64,000 bases of DNA from an uncultured Roseburia sp. (GCA_910577925.1 CAJTOI010000002.1:180305-244304); one strand, 5' to 3'; positions 34,978-44,068 are shown, counted from the first letter of the stretch. The notes: generated from the letters alone by a model not told the origin. Numbers and translations are program-made.

Positions 34978-35953
34978 CTTTTAGCCGCTCCGCAATCTGC
35001 TCGACGGAAAGCCACTCGTTATTCTCTCCCGAACTGTACTCAAACCCCGGCTCCACTTTCTTTCCACCCGGCTGAATCTTAGAACCGTCCCACCAGTCAA
35101 AATGCGGATACACAATAAAATGCTTCTCATACTCGTAGGTCATCATCGAGTCTTCTCTTGTCACCATAATCTCATGGAGCTTTTCGCCCTCGCGGATTCC
35201 GACCTCCGGCATCTCACAGCCCGGCCAGATTGCCTGCGCCAAATCCGTAATCTTGAACGAAGGGATCTTCGAGATAAAGGTCTCGCCGCCCTTGGCTTCG
35301 AACAGCGCTTTGATGACGAGCTGCACGCCCTCATCAAGACTGATCCAGAAACGCGTCATCCGATAATCCGTAATCGGAAGCTTGTCGGCTCCGTTTGCGA
35401 CCAGATTGCGGAAAAACGGAATCACGGAACCCCTGCTGCCCGCCACATTCCCGTAGCGCACGATCGAGAAGCACACGTCCTTTGCACCCGCGTAGGCGTT
35501 TGCCGCAATAAACAGCTTGTCCGAGACAAGCTTTGTCCCTCCGTATAAATTAATCGGGTTCACCGCCTTGTCGGTCGACAACGCCACCACGCGCTTTACG
35601 CCGCAGTCTAACGCCGCGTCGACGATATTCATCGCTCCGTTGATGTTGGTCTTTACCGCTTCCATCGGATTGTACTCGCACGCCGGCACCTGCTTTAGAG
35701 CCGCCGCATGCACCACATAGTCCACCCCGTCAAACGCGCGGTACAGACGATCCCTGTCGCGGATGTCCCCGATAAAAAAACGCAGCTTATCCTCGTATTT
35801 TTTAAATTTATTTGCCATGATAAACTGTTTGTACTCGTCTCTGGAATAAATGATGATTTTCTTCGGTTCGAAATGCTCTAAGACATATTGCGTAAATGCG
35901 TTGCCGAAGGAACCGGTTCCTCCGGTGACCAGAATTGTTTTACCGTTTAACAT
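34961..35953 (-). CDS. pseB: UDP-GlcNAc 4,6-dehydratase (inverting), PseB-like
   Basis: A 330-residue extended short-chain dehydrogenase. GGTGSFG at 11-17 binds NADP; Asp128-Lys129 in STDKA and Tyr137/Lys141 in YGGTK form the PseB-type active site. AALKQVPACEYNPMEAVKTN and RYGNVAGSRGSVIPFF are strong PseB signatures. It catalyses the first step of pseudaminic acid synthesis, 4,6-dehydration with C5 inversion. AAGGAGG lies nine bases upstream. It opens the leftward operon pseB-GT2-pseA-hisH-hisF. Confidence 0.92.
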   Translation of the reverse strand: MLNGKTILVTGGTGSFGNAFTQYVLEHFEPKKIIIYSRDEYKQFIMANKFKKYEDKLRFFIGDIRDRDRLYRAFDGVDYVVHAAALKQVPACEYNPMEAVKTNINGAMNIVDAALDCGVKRVVALSTDKAVNPINLYGGTKLVSDKLFIAANAYAGAKDVCFSIVRYGNVAGSRGSVIPFFRNLVANGADKLPITDYRMTRFWISLDEGVQLVIKALFEAKGGETFISKIPSFKITDLAQAIWPGCEMPEVGIREGEKLHEIMVTREDSMMTYEYEKHFIVYPHFDWWDGSKIQPGGKKVEPGFEYSSGENNEWLSVEQIAERLKDVEEH

Positions 35954-35998
35954 AAATGAAAGCCTCCTTGCTTGTTACTGCCTCTTGCGATATTATTT

Positions 35999-36026
35999 AT
36001 ATCGAACTGTTTTTCGTTTCCCATTA
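35999..36026 (-). promoter_or_regulatory. Possible sigma-28-type promoter of pseB
   Basis: Minus strand: TAAT (36026-36023), 16-nt spacer, TTCGATAT (36006-35999). It is weaker than the other members of the set but correctly placed about 45 bp ahead of the pseB start. Confidence 0.35.
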
Positions 36027-36045
36027 CCTTTTCTTGCGTAAACGA

Positions 36046-36074
36046 TTGCATAAAGGCACGATTTATTATATACT
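36046..36074 (+). promoter_or_regulatory. Sigma-A-type promoter for 36133 pair
   Basis: TTGCAT (36046-36051), 17-nt spacer, TATACT (36069-36074), 59 bp ahead of the ATG at 36133. Confidence 0.55.
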
Positions 36075-36132
36075 ATCAGAAACATCATTACAAGCAGTGT
36101 ACCTTTACTGCACACAGGAAAAATCATCTATT

Positions 36133-37320
36133 ATGAATATTTTATTTTATCGATACGGAAGCATCTGTGAACCGGACATCATCGCCGGATTCGAGGAGCT
36201 CGGGAACCATGTCTCCGAAATCACCCTGGAAATATACAATAAGGAAACCACCCCATTAGAGGGACTGACCGCGTTAAAGGAGGAGCTTTTGTCTCATCCT
36301 TATGATTTTGTATTCAGCGTCAATTTTTATCCGTTTATTTCCGAGGTCTGCAACATTTTCCATATCCGGTACATCTGCTGGACCGTGGACAGCCCCGTTA
36401 TGGAACTCTACTCCGACTGCATCAAAAATCCATGGAACCGCATCTTTCTTTTCGACAAAGCCCAGTACGAGGAATTTCATCCGCAGAATCCGGACTGTAT
36501 CTTTCATCTTCCGCTTGCGAGCAATCCGGCGCGCTGGCAAAACGTCATAGAGTCCGCCTCCGAGGCCGACTGCCGCAAATATACCGGCGCCGTCGCCTTT
36601 GTCGGATCACTTTATACCGAAAAATGCCCTTACGACCGCCTGACCGGAGCTCCAGATTACCTGAAAGGTTACCTTGAGGGCATTATGGAAGCGCAGAGCA
36701 AAATCTACGGCTGTTATTTCCTCGAGGAACTGCTGTCCGATTCCGTCGTCGATTCCTTCCGCGCCTGTCTGCCCGGATTCTATACGCCCCTGGAGACATT
36801 CCGGCGCGATGACCGCGCCGCGACGGCACAGATTTATCTGTGCGCCAAAATCTCTGCAACGGAGCGGGTGCGCACGATGCGGCTGCTCGGCGGGCGCTAT
36901 CCGGTCAGTCTCTATACTGCGAGCGATACCACCGGTATTCCGGTGAAAAACTGCGGTCCGGTGAAAACGCTGACCGAGATGCCGCTGGTGTTTCATCACA
37001 GTAAGATTAATTTAAACATTACCGCGAAGGCGATACGCACCGCCCTTCCGCTGCGCGTCTTTGACGTTCTCGCGTGCGGCGGCTTTCTCCTCACAAACTA
37101 CCAGTCCGAGCTTGCCGACTGCTTTACAATTGGCAGCGACCTCGACTGCTACACCGGCGAGGAGGAATTGCTCGATAAAACGGAGTACTATCTGACCCAC
37201 GATGCGGAGCGCAGAGAAATCGCCCATAACGGCCTTGAAACCGTGATCAAATACCACAACTATCCCGAACGGCTGCTCACAATGCTCTCGCTCGCCTACG
37301 GATTATCAACGGAGGACTGA
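36133..37320 (+). CDS. CgeB-like GT-B glycosyltransferase (DUF3880 type)
   Basis: A 395-residue paralogue of the transferases at 3989 and 37326: FVFSVNFYPFISEV, CWTVDSPVMELYS, IFLFDKAQYEEF, INLNITAKAIRTALPLRVFDV and GGFLLTNYQSELAD. The ATG at 36133 is chosen from the family alignment. The nearest purine-rich site (AGGA) is 14 bases away, so translation may be weak or the 5' part of the message may be structured. It forms a two-gene rightward unit with the next gene, 5 bp apart. Confidence 0.82.
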   Translation: MNILFYRYGSICEPDIIAGFEELGNHVSEITLEIYNKETTPLEGLTALKEELLSHPYDFVFSVNFYPFISEVCNIFHIRYICWTVDSPVMELYSDCIKNPWNRIFLFDKAQYEEFHPQNPDCIFHLPLASNPARWQNVIESASEADCRKYTGAVAFVGSLYTEKCPYDRLTGAPDYLKGYLEGIMEAQSKIYGCYFLEELLSDSVVDSFRACLPGFYTPLETFRRDDRAATAQIYLCAKISATERVRTMRLLGGRYPVSLYTASDTTGIPVKNCGPVKTLTEMPLVFHHSKINLNITAKAIRTALPLRVFDVLACGGFLLTNYQSELADCFTIGSDLDCYTGEEELLDKTEYYLTHDAERREIAHNGLETVIKYHNYPERLLTMLSLAYGLSTED

Positions 37321-37325
37321 TTACC

Positions 37326-38489
37326 ATGCGCATATTATTTTTAGATTCCCCCGCGTTTGCAAAACACGATATGATCCATGCCTTTGTCTCCCACGGGGTC
37401 TCCTGTGACCTCTTTTTCCACGAGGCTTACCATGACAGGAGCAATTCGGATTTTGACGCCGCGTTCGACGCTGCCGCAGAAGCTGCGGACTATGACTTTG
37501 TGTTCTCATTTAACTATTTTCCGGTTTTATCAAACTGCTGCATGCGTCACAACCTGCCTTACGTCTCCTACGTCTATGACAGCCCGCTGGTTGCGCTCTA
37601 TTCCTGTACGCTGATTAACCCCTGCAACTATGTGTTCCTGTTCGACAAAGCCGCTTGGCGCACGTTTCACGACGCGGGAATTTCCACGGTATACTATCTT
37701 CCGCTTGCCGCGGACCCCGCGCGGCTTGCCGCGCTCCCCTGCCCGGAGTCGCTGCTTTCCACCGTGTCCTCGGATGTCTCTTTTGTCGGCTCGCTCTACA
37801 ACGAGGAACACAATTTCTTTGAGCGCCTGGAGAATCTTCCCGCCTTTACAAGGGGCTATCTCGACGCGATCATGAACGCGCAGCAGCAGATATACGGCGC
37901 CTTTCTCCTCGAGAAACTTCTCACCCCGAATATTCTTGCCGACCTGCAGAAAGCCTGCCCGTATCAGCCGATGCAAGGCGGTACCGAGTCCGACGCCTAT
38001 GTCTACGCCAACTATTTTCTGTGCCGCAAGATTACTTCCCGCGAGCGCATCGCACTCTTAAAACAGGCTTCGGAGCAGTTTTCTCTCAAACTGTTCACAC
38101 ATCGGCCGTCCCCCGAGCTTCCTCTTGCCGGGTACGTCGGGCCGATCGACTATGAGACCGTGATGCCGCTGGTGTTCCGACACAGCAAAATCAATCTGAA
38201 TATCACGCTGCGCAGCATCCACACGGGCATTCCGCTCCGCTGTATGGATATCATGGGCAGCGGCGGTTTCCTGCTCTCGAATTTTCAGGAGGACTTTCTT
38301 GACTTCTTTGTCCCGGGGGAAGATTTCGTCTTCTATGAGAGCGAAGCGGACTTCTGCGCCAAAATCCGCCACTACCTTTCCCATGAGGCCGAACGGGCCC
38401 AGATTGCAGAAAACGCGGTGGGAAAAATGCGTGATTTTCACACATTCTCCCACCGCGTCACAACGATTCTCGATACGATTTCTCAATAA
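37326..38489 (+). CDS. CgeB-like GT-B glycosyltransferase (DUF3880 type)
   Basis: A 387-residue transferase: FVFSFNYFPVLSNC, YVYDSPLVALYS, VFLFDKAAWRTF, LPLAADP, INLNITLRSIHTGIPLRCMDI and GGFLLSNFQEDF. It shares layout and motifs with its upstream neighbour and with 3989, so the three probably arose by duplication and may differ in donor or acceptor. Its stop overlaps by 7 bp the stop of the convergent gene at 38483; no separate terminator is visible. Confidence 0.85.
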   Translation: MRILFLDSPAFAKHDMIHAFVSHGVSCDLFFHEAYHDRSNSDFDAAFDAAAEAADYDFVFSFNYFPVLSNCCMRHNLPYVSYVYDSPLVALYSCTLINPCNYVFLFDKAAWRTFHDAGISTVYYLPLAADPARLAALPCPESLLSTVSSDVSFVGSLYNEEHNFFERLENLPAFTRGYLDAIMNAQQQIYGAFLLEKLLTPNILADLQKACPYQPMQGGTESDAYVYANYFLCRKITSRERIALLKQASEQFSLKLFTHRPSPELPLAGYVGPIDYETVMPLVFRHSKINLNITLRSIHTGIPLRCMDIMGSGGFLLSNFQEDFLDFFVPGEDFVFYESEADFCAKIRHYLSHEAERAQIAENAVGKMRDFHTFSHRVTTILDTISQ

Positions 38490-39661
38490 GAGAAATCCTT
38501 CCCGCTTTTCATCCACTCTGCGATCTGCTCCCCGCGCCGCTCCCAGGTGTGTTTTTCGATTGCCGCGTGAAAGCCCGCGGCCGCAATCGCCTCCGCCTTA
38601 TCCGGATGCCCCAGCAGATCCGTCACAATCTCCGACAGTTCTTCCAGGCGTGTCAGCGGATATGTCACAATTTCTTTTCCCTCCCGGAAAAATTCAGACA
38701 GCGTATCATAGCGGTACGAGACGCACACGGCATTTGCCAGCATCGCCGTAAAGATGCGCTCATGCATTCCGTCAAAAAAGTTCATGCAGTGGAGTACGAT
38801 TTTCGAGCGCCCCATCAGCCGCACGGTCTCGTCAATCGGGATACCTCCCGCCGCTATGATACGGAGATTTTCTTTTCCGGCCCCCGCATAGTTCTCCCAG
38901 CCGTTCCCGGCGACGGATACCTCTATCCCGCTTTTTAAAAGCGCTTCGATCATCTTCGTGCGGATCCATGCCCTCTGGTATTTCTCGAGCGGCGCCATCA
39001 CCTCAAGGATATCCCGGAATTCCTCCTCGCTGACCGCAAAGGAGATCTTATCAAAGTACTCCCGCAATACCTGCGACCACACCCGATATGCCTTTTCGCC
39101 GATCAATTCACCCTTAAGCTCGTGCATGATTCCCCGGAAAACGTCGGCTCTCTGCCCCATCTCCCATTCCGCCTTGCTGATCGGACAGTATGTTCCCGAA
39201 AAGAAGACGTCGATGTCCTTCCTGTCCCACTCCGGCATGGACCCGCCGTAAAAGCCCCCGTGATACAGTGTCCCCGCCTTATCAATCTGCGGATATTCTT
39301 TCTGCACCCGCTTTGCGTGCCCGTTCTGAATCGTCAGCAGGTGCGCGTCTGCTCCGGTTGTCCCCGCAAGGCGCGGCGCGTGGTAAATCGGGTCGTCCAC
39401 AATCCATCCCACACGGCGGATCCGCTGCAGCCAGGGCATCTCTCTTTGTTCCATATCCCAGAACAGCGCCTGCATCGAAAAATAAAACGCATACTCATCC
39501 GCATGCTCCGCCGCTGTCTGCAGTGCCTCTGCCGCATGTTCCGCCGCCGCGTCTATCAGATCCACCTCATACCCGCAGTTTTCAAAGCCCCTGCAGATTT
39601 CGTCCGCCGCTCTTCCCAGCACGTCATACGCAGACAATCCCCGCACCACAAGCACTTTCAT
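38483..39661 (-). CDS. CgeB-like GT-B glycosyltransferase
   Basis: A 392-residue transferase: MKVLVVRGLSAYDVL, YFSMQALFWDMEQ, VGWIVDDPIYHAPRL, VFFSGTYCP, IVLHCMNFFDGMHERIFTAM and a closing EKHTWERRGEQIAEWM. The ATG at 39661 has GGGGGA six bases upstream and overlaps the preceding stop by ATGA. It is a tandem paralogue of 39658-40860, with matching blocks along its whole length. It is the last gene of the maf operon and probably extends or caps the flagellin glycan. Confidence 0.87.
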   Translation of the reverse strand: MKVLVVRGLSAYDVLGRAADEICRGFENCGYEVDLIDAAAEHAAEALQTAAEHADEYAFYFSMQALFWDMEQREMPWLQRIRRVGWIVDDPIYHAPRLAGTTGADAHLLTIQNGHAKRVQKEYPQIDKAGTLYHGGFYGGSMPEWDRKDIDVFFSGTYCPISKAEWEMGQRADVFRGIMHELKGELIGEKAYRVWSQVLREYFDKISFAVSEEEFRDILEVMAPLEKYQRAWIRTKMIEALLKSGIEVSVAGNGWENYAGAGKENLRIIAAGGIPIDETVRLMGRSKIVLHCMNFFDGMHERIFTAMLANAVCVSYRYDTLSEFFREGKEIVTYPLTRLEELSEIVTDLLGHPDKAEAIAAAGFHAAIEKHTWERRGEQIAEWMKSGKDFSY

Positions 39662-40860
39662 GCCGATTCCCCCTCCGCCTCGTAAGTAAACGGTTTTCCG
39701 TCCTGCATCCACTTGATGATCTGTTCCCCGCGCCGCTCCCAGGTGTGCGCGCGAAGCGCCGCTTTGTACCCCGCCTCTGCGATGCGTTCCGCCTTATCCG
39801 GATTTGCAAGCAGGTCCGCCACAATCTGCGGCAGTTTCCCGATCTCATTTAACGGAAATGTCACAAGCTCTTTTCCGCTCTCAAAAAAGTTACTCATCAT
39901 ATCATACTCATTCGTCACAGATACCGCATTTGCAAGCATTGCCGTGACGATCCGCTCATGCAGCCCGTCTAAGATATTCGTATTATTCAATACGATCTTT
40001 GCGCGCCCCATCAGAGCGATCACTTCTGTGATATCAAGTCCCCGATCGGACAGAATCGTAAGATTTTCTCTTCCTTTTCCTTCGTACTGATCCCACCCTG
40101 CGCCTACAACGGTCACTTTGATGCCGCTCTGCAAAAGCGTCTCGATAATCGCCACTCTCATATAAGCGCGCTGATAGTTATCCAACGGCCCCATCACATG
40201 TTCAAGTGTTTCAAACTCCCCGTCGCTGACCGAAAAATTAATCTCGCGCAGGTAGCCGCGAAGCTCTTCCTGCCAGACACTTGCAAGGTTGCTTCCCACG
40301 ATCCGGTCTTTTACCCGATCTGCTATTTCCCGAAATCCGCCTTCCATCTGCCAAATCTCTTTTTCGGCCTGCCTGAGTGACATATAAGTCCCGGGAAAAA
40401 ACACATCGATATCCTTTTTGCGCCAGTCCGTTTTCTGCTCCCCAAGAAAACCGCCGTTATAAAGCGTCACAACCTGATCAAATTTCGGATATTCCCTTCT
40501 CACCTGCACGGCATGTGAATCTCTCGAAATCAGGACATTTGCATTCTTTCCCGTACTGAGCATCAGCCTTGCCGCATGATAAACGGGATCATCCACGATC
40601 CATCCCACACGGCGCATCTCCTTAAGCCACGGCATCTCCTGCTGTTCCAGATTCCAGAACAGCGCCTGCATCGAAAAGTAGAATTCATATTCCTGCGTTT
40701 TTTCGCTTACTGCCATCAGTTCCTCTGCTCCGTGTTCCGCAAGAATATCGATCACGTCCACCTGATACCCACAGTTTTCAAAACCTTTACAGATTTTATC
40801 CGCCGCCAGACGCAGCACATTATACGCCGACTGTCCCTTGACCACTAAAATTTTTTTCAT
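39658..40860 (-). CDS. CgeB-like GT-B glycosyltransferase (tandem paralogue)
   Basis: A 400-residue transferase directly after maf: MKKILVVKGQSAYNVL, YFSMQALFWNLEQQEMPW, VGWIVDDPVYHAARL, IVLNNTNILDGLHERIVTAM and HTWERRGEQIIKWM. It differs from its neighbour mainly in the middle, which suggests a shared donor type and a different acceptor. The position behind maf implies action on the sugar placed by Maf or on a nearby flagellin site. Confidence 0.87.
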   Translation of the reverse strand: MKKILVVKGQSAYNVLRLAADKICKGFENCGYQVDVIDILAEHGAEELMAVSEKTQEYEFYFSMQALFWNLEQQEMPWLKEMRRVGWIVDDPVYHAARLMLSTGKNANVLISRDSHAVQVRREYPKFDQVVTLYNGGFLGEQKTDWRKKDIDVFFPGTYMSLRQAEKEIWQMEGGFREIADRVKDRIVGSNLASVWQEELRGYLREINFSVSDGEFETLEHVMGPLDNYQRAYMRVAIIETLLQSGIKVTVVGAGWDQYEGKGRENLTILSDRGLDITEVIALMGRAKIVLNNTNILDGLHERIVTAMLANAVSVTNEYDMMSNFFESGKELVTFPLNEIGKLPQIVADLLANPDKAERIAEAGYKAALRAHTWERRGEQIIKWMQDGKPFTYEAEGESA

Positions 40861-40861
40861 T

Positions 40862-42697
40862 TTATATGAATGTCTGAATATCCTCGATCAGCATCTGTGC
40901 CGCCTTTTCGTATCCCTGATATAGTCCCAGGCTGCTTTCCACCAACTCGCGAACCGACATTTCCTCCTTTTCATAAATGTGATCTTTTAATTCATACGAT
41001 TCCTTCGGCGCGTACTGCGCCATCATCTCAAACAGCGGCATCTGCTCTAACTGCGCGTTCCTGTCTATCATTTCCACGAGAATCTTTTTTAATTCTCCCT
41101 GCGGACAGCTTTTGTCATCCATTTTTTCTAATATCCCACGCTGATACTCCGTCATATCGTAAATACGCCTGTCAAGCTGTTTTGCCTGAATTTCCATATC
41201 GTAAAGCTGACGGGCCAAACGCTCTTTTTCCTGCGCCTTTCCCGCGAATGCCGCTTCTATCTGCCGTTCGAGGCCCGAAAAATCAAACTCCTTTTGGCAT
41301 TCCCGCTCTACCAGTTCTCGCAGCGGAAGATTCGGCGCACCCTCGATCCTCGCTCCTCCCTCCGTACCGTTCCAAACTTCAAGCTTTCCCTCGTTTCGGC
41401 GCAGCACCTTCTCAAACTGCTGTTTGTAGTACCACATCTGCACATCCGTGTCGAGCAGCGCACCGTCAATGCCCTCCACCTTTATCAGCATACGGCTTTG
41501 TATATATTCGTCGTTGTCACCGAACGCCCCATCGATTCCTGCCGTGTGTGAAATTCCGTTTGTAAATGCCATATCCTGCCCCACCAGGATGATTTTCCGA
41601 AATCCCAGATAACACGCCAGTGCAAACGCAATCGACGTGACCGAGCCGCCCGACGACAGATCCGGGAACTCATAGCCGAGCGCCTCGTTTAACAATTCGT
41701 TCCATTTCTTCTCGAAAAATCCGTAATAATAAACCCGTTTCCCGTAATGTTCCATAATCCACGGCCGCGTCAGGCCTTTGCAGCACCAGGCGATCTCGTC
41801 CAGATCCAGATTTTCAAAAAAGCGGTCCGGCGCCTCCGGGTCGATCGTACACACGAGATCAGGATGCACTCCCGCTTTTAAAACCGTGCGCAGCGCCGCG
41901 TCCACAACGATAATCAGCGCCTTCCCCTGTGCGCGTGCAAGCTCTTTCACATTCTTGTCCAAAGACGGCCCCGCCGATACAATAATCGCAGGGATATCGC
42001 CCAGCTCCATCTGCTCCGTCTTTTCTCTGAGTTGCGCAATATTCCTCTGATCCAGCATATATTTCATATGAAAAAGCGTAAACTGCGGAATCATTCTGTT
42101 AAACAGGATTCTTGTACCCCGTCCGAATGTTTCATCCACGATTTTATTTACAATCCCGTCCATAAAGCTTTCACATTCTGTGGGATATAAAATATCATAG
42201 CCCGGCAGAATGCAGAACTCCGTCACCCGATACTCCTCATACTGCAGATGATACGTCAGAATAGACGTAAGTTCATCCGTCATTTCCGGCAGATAGATCG
42301 CTACGCGCTCATCTTCTAAAATATCCGAGACATCAAAGATACTGCAGGCGGCACGCAGATTTGCAAGTCTGGGTTCGCACACGACAATATGATTTGTCTT
42401 ATCTCCTTTATCCAAAAGCTCTCTAATGTGCTTTCCGTCCGAAAATCCAAATATGAAATACGTTCCGAATGCACGCATGGAATACCGATCGGCATATAGC
42501 TGTGCGGCACGCCGGGGATTCAATCTGCTGTTTAAGAACCATATTCTGTTGTTCTGTTCAATCGCCAGCACAGGAATGCCCTCCCGCGTCTGTTCGATTC
42601 TTACCTGTTCTTCTTCACCGCACTGCTCTAAATCCTCCAGTACTTTAGGATATTTCCATTCTAATATCTTCCGGTTTTTCTTTAACAATTCTCTCAC
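40862..42697 (-). CDS. maf: Motility accessory factor, flagellin glycosyltransferase
   Basis: A 611-residue Maf/DUF115 protein. An N-terminal region (WFLNSRLNPRRAAQLYADRY, FIFGFSDGKHI) is followed by the MAF_flag10 core: IPAIIVSAGPSLDKNV near 236, VVDAALRTVLKAGVHPDLV and SGGSVTSIAFALA. A helical C-terminus completes it. Maf enzymes transfer pseudaminic, legionaminic or similar nonulosonic acids from CMP donors to Ser/Thr of flagellin before export. Together with the PseF-like gene this links the island to flagellin. The start codon is GTG (42697). It follows the small helical gene by 24 bp. Confidence 0.9.
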   Translation of the reverse strand: MRELLKKNRKILEWKYPKVLEDLEQCGEEEQVRIEQTREGIPVLAIEQNNRIWFLNSRLNPRRAAQLYADRYSMRAFGTYFIFGFSDGKHIRELLDKGDKTNHIVVCEPRLANLRAACSIFDVSDILEDERVAIYLPEMTDELTSILTYHLQYEEYRVTEFCILPGYDILYPTECESFMDGIVNKIVDETFGRGTRILFNRMIPQFTLFHMKYMLDQRNIAQLREKTEQMELGDIPAIIVSAGPSLDKNVKELARAQGKALIIVVDAALRTVLKAGVHPDLVCTIDPEAPDRFFENLDLDEIAWCCKGLTRPWIMEHYGKRVYYYGFFEKKWNELLNEALGYEFPDLSSGGSVTSIAFALACYLGFRKIILVGQDMAFTNGISHTAGIDGAFGDNDEYIQSRMLIKVEGIDGALLDTDVQMWYYKQQFEKVLRRNEGKLEVWNGTEGGARIEGAPNLPLRELVERECQKEFDFSGLERQIEAAFAGKAQEKERLARQLYDMEIQAKQLDRRIYDMTEYQRGILEKMDDKSCPQGELKKILVEMIDRNAQLEQMPLFEMMAQYAPKESYELKDHIYEKEEMSVRELVESSLGLYQGYEKAAQMLIEDIQTFI

Positions 42698-42721
42698 AGT
42701 CCTGTCTGCCTTTCCCAGTTT

Positions 42722-43015
42722 TTACATCTGCCTGCTCCTGCATTCCTCTTCGTAAAAAGAAATCATCAGCTGCGCAAATTCTTCCATACAGTCGGCCATA
42801 CCAAGCATATCCAGCGCCTGATACTGTTCCACAAGCATTTTCAATCTCTCCAAAAAAATCAATGCCCGTTCATCCTTCCATTCAACGAGCATTTCCCGGA
42901 TCAGTTTCTGATATTCCTGCAGCAACTCCGCGACAAGCCGAACCGCTTCCTGTTCTCTGTTCTGATAGAGCGCGCAGATTGCTGTCTCTGTGTTTTTTCT
43001 TATCTCTTCTATCAC
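42722..43015 (-). CDS. Small helical protein between fliC and maf
   Basis: A 97-residue acidic helical protein with no membrane segment, not recognised. The start is GTG at 43015 with AAGGGA ten bases upstream; no in-frame ATG lies nearby. It follows fliC and its terminator and precedes maf, so it may be expressed by read-through from fliC or from its own promoter. The position suggests a chaperone or adaptor for flagellin or Maf, as FliS and FliT are for their clients. This is inferred from context only. Confidence 0.7.
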   Translation of the reverse strand: MIEEIRKNTETAICALYQNREQEAVRLVAELLQEYQKLIREMLVEWKDERALIFLERLKMLVEQYQALDMLGMADCMEEFAQLMISFYEEECRSRQM

Positions 43016-43073
43016 AGCATTTATTTCCCTTCTGTTTTATTTAAAAAGCTGCGGCGCAGTTCCTTAATAAAGG

Positions 43074-43104
43074 AAAAAGCCGACAGTAAACTGCCGGCTT
43101 TTTT
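43074..43104 (-). terminator. Intrinsic terminator of fliC
   Basis: Minus strand: AAAAAAGCCGGCAG-TTTA-CTGTCGGCTTTTT, 17 bp past the fliC stop, with one G-U pair. It probably sets the high fliC level apart from the downstream maf operon. Confidence 0.9.
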
Positions 43105-43120
43105 GTAATCTGATATCAAA

Positions 43121-43933
43121 TTACTGTAACAGAGATAATACACCCTGTGTAGACTGATTTGCCTGAGCAAGCATGGACTGTCCAGCCTGAGCAAGAATGT
43201 TGTTCTTGCTGTACTCAACCATCTCTTCAGCCATATCAGTGTCACGAAGACGAGACTCTGCGGACTGAGTATTCTCGGAAATGTTATCCAAGTTAGCGAT
43301 GGTGTGCTCAAGTCTGTTCTGTAATGCACCGAGCTCGGAACGCATTCTGGAAACTTCGCTGATAGCGCCCTGGATGGAGCTCATTGCCTTACCAGCAACG
43401 TCGTAGCTCGTTACATTCAAAGCATTTACGCCAAGACCTGTAGCGGACATATCAGTGATGCTGATAGTAATTTTCTGACCGCAGAGAGAACCAACCTGAA
43501 GGTTCTTGCTTACGAACTTACCATCAATCAGGTTCATCGTGTTGAACTGAGTCGTGGAAGAAATTCTGCTGATCTCGGATGCCAGCTGGTTAATCTCGGA
43601 CTGGATAGCGCTTCTGTCTGCTGTGGTGTTAGTGTCGTTTGCAGACTGCGTAGCCAGCTCGTTCATACGCTGTAAGATGGAGTGAGTCTCGCCTAATGCA
43701 CCCTCAGCTACCTGGATCAGGGATACGCCGTCCTGTGCGTTAGCAGAAGCTTTGTTCAAGCCTCTTACCTGGCTTCTCATCTTCTCGGAAATCGTCAAAC
43801 CTGCTGCGTCATCTGCTGCGCGGTTGATCTTGTAACCGGAAGATAATTTCTCAGACGATTTAGCCTGTAATCCAGTTGTGATACCTAACTGTCTGTTAGA
43901 GTTCATAGCGGTCATATTGTGCTGTACTACCAT
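43121..43933 (-). CDS. fliC: Flagellin
   Basis: A 270-residue flagellin: the N-terminal D0/D1 (VVQHNMTAMNSNRQL, KLSSGYKINRAADDAAGL) and C-terminal D1/D0 (ENTQSAESRLRDTDMAEEM, LAQANQSTQGVLSLLQ) are complete. The variable centre is only ~50 residues, so surface-exposed glycan sites must lie mostly in that short part. Cys151 (SLCGQK) is notable, as flagellins usually lack cysteine. AAGGAGG lies seven bases upstream. A sigma-28-type promoter and a hairpin-rich leader with GGA loops precede it. Confidence 0.97.
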   Translation of the reverse strand: MVVQHNMTAMNSNRQLGITTGLQAKSSEKLSSGYKINRAADDAAGLTISEKMRSQVRGLNKASANAQDGVSLIQVAEGALGETHSILQRMNELATQSANDTNTTADRSAIQSEINQLASEISRISSTTQFNTMNLIDGKFVSKNLQVGSLCGQKITISITDMSATGLGVNALNVTSYDVAGKAMSSIQGAISEVSRMRSELGALQNRLEHTIANLDNISENTQSAESRLRDTDMAEEMVEYSKNNILAQAGQSMLAQANQSTQGVLSLLQ

Positions 43934-43954
43934 AATTTTTCCTCCTTGAATATG

Positions 43955-43974
43955 ATGCAGCTTCCATGCTGCAT
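43955..43974 (-). promoter_or_regulatory. Candidate CsrA site: hairpin with GGA loop
   Basis: Minus strand: ATGCAGC-ATGGAA-GCTGCAT, a 7-bp stem with GGA in the 6-nt loop, five bases upstream of the fliC ribosome site (43950-43941), which also contains GGA. This pairing of a loop site and a ribosome-site GGA fits CsrA repression of flagellin as known in Bacillus. Confidence 0.55.
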
Positions 43975-44009
43975 ATGATTTGTTTTCTGGCTTCCACTCT
44001 TTACGGCCG

Positions 44010-44022
44010 TACGCTCCGCGTA
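44010..44022 (-). promoter_or_regulatory. Candidate upstream CsrA site in fliC leader
   Basis: Minus strand: TACGC-GGA-GCGTA, a perfect 5-bp stem presenting a GGA triloop. Three more GGA motifs lie nearby in the leader (at 44029, 43995 and 43965). Confidence 0.45.
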
Positions 44023-44068
44023 AGCTTCCGCCTCAAGTAACAATTGTTATCTTGTTTACTTGTATTAT

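Noticed and set aside
23526..35953. A complete pseudaminic acid pathway
   Set aside because: Only PseB, a PseH-like and a PseF-like gene are seen. PseC, PseG and PseI were looked for and not found in this window.
43021..43329. Leftward ~100-codon frame overlapping the fliC 3' end
   Set aside because: It overlaps fliC in another frame and crosses the fliC terminator; no ribosome site or domain.
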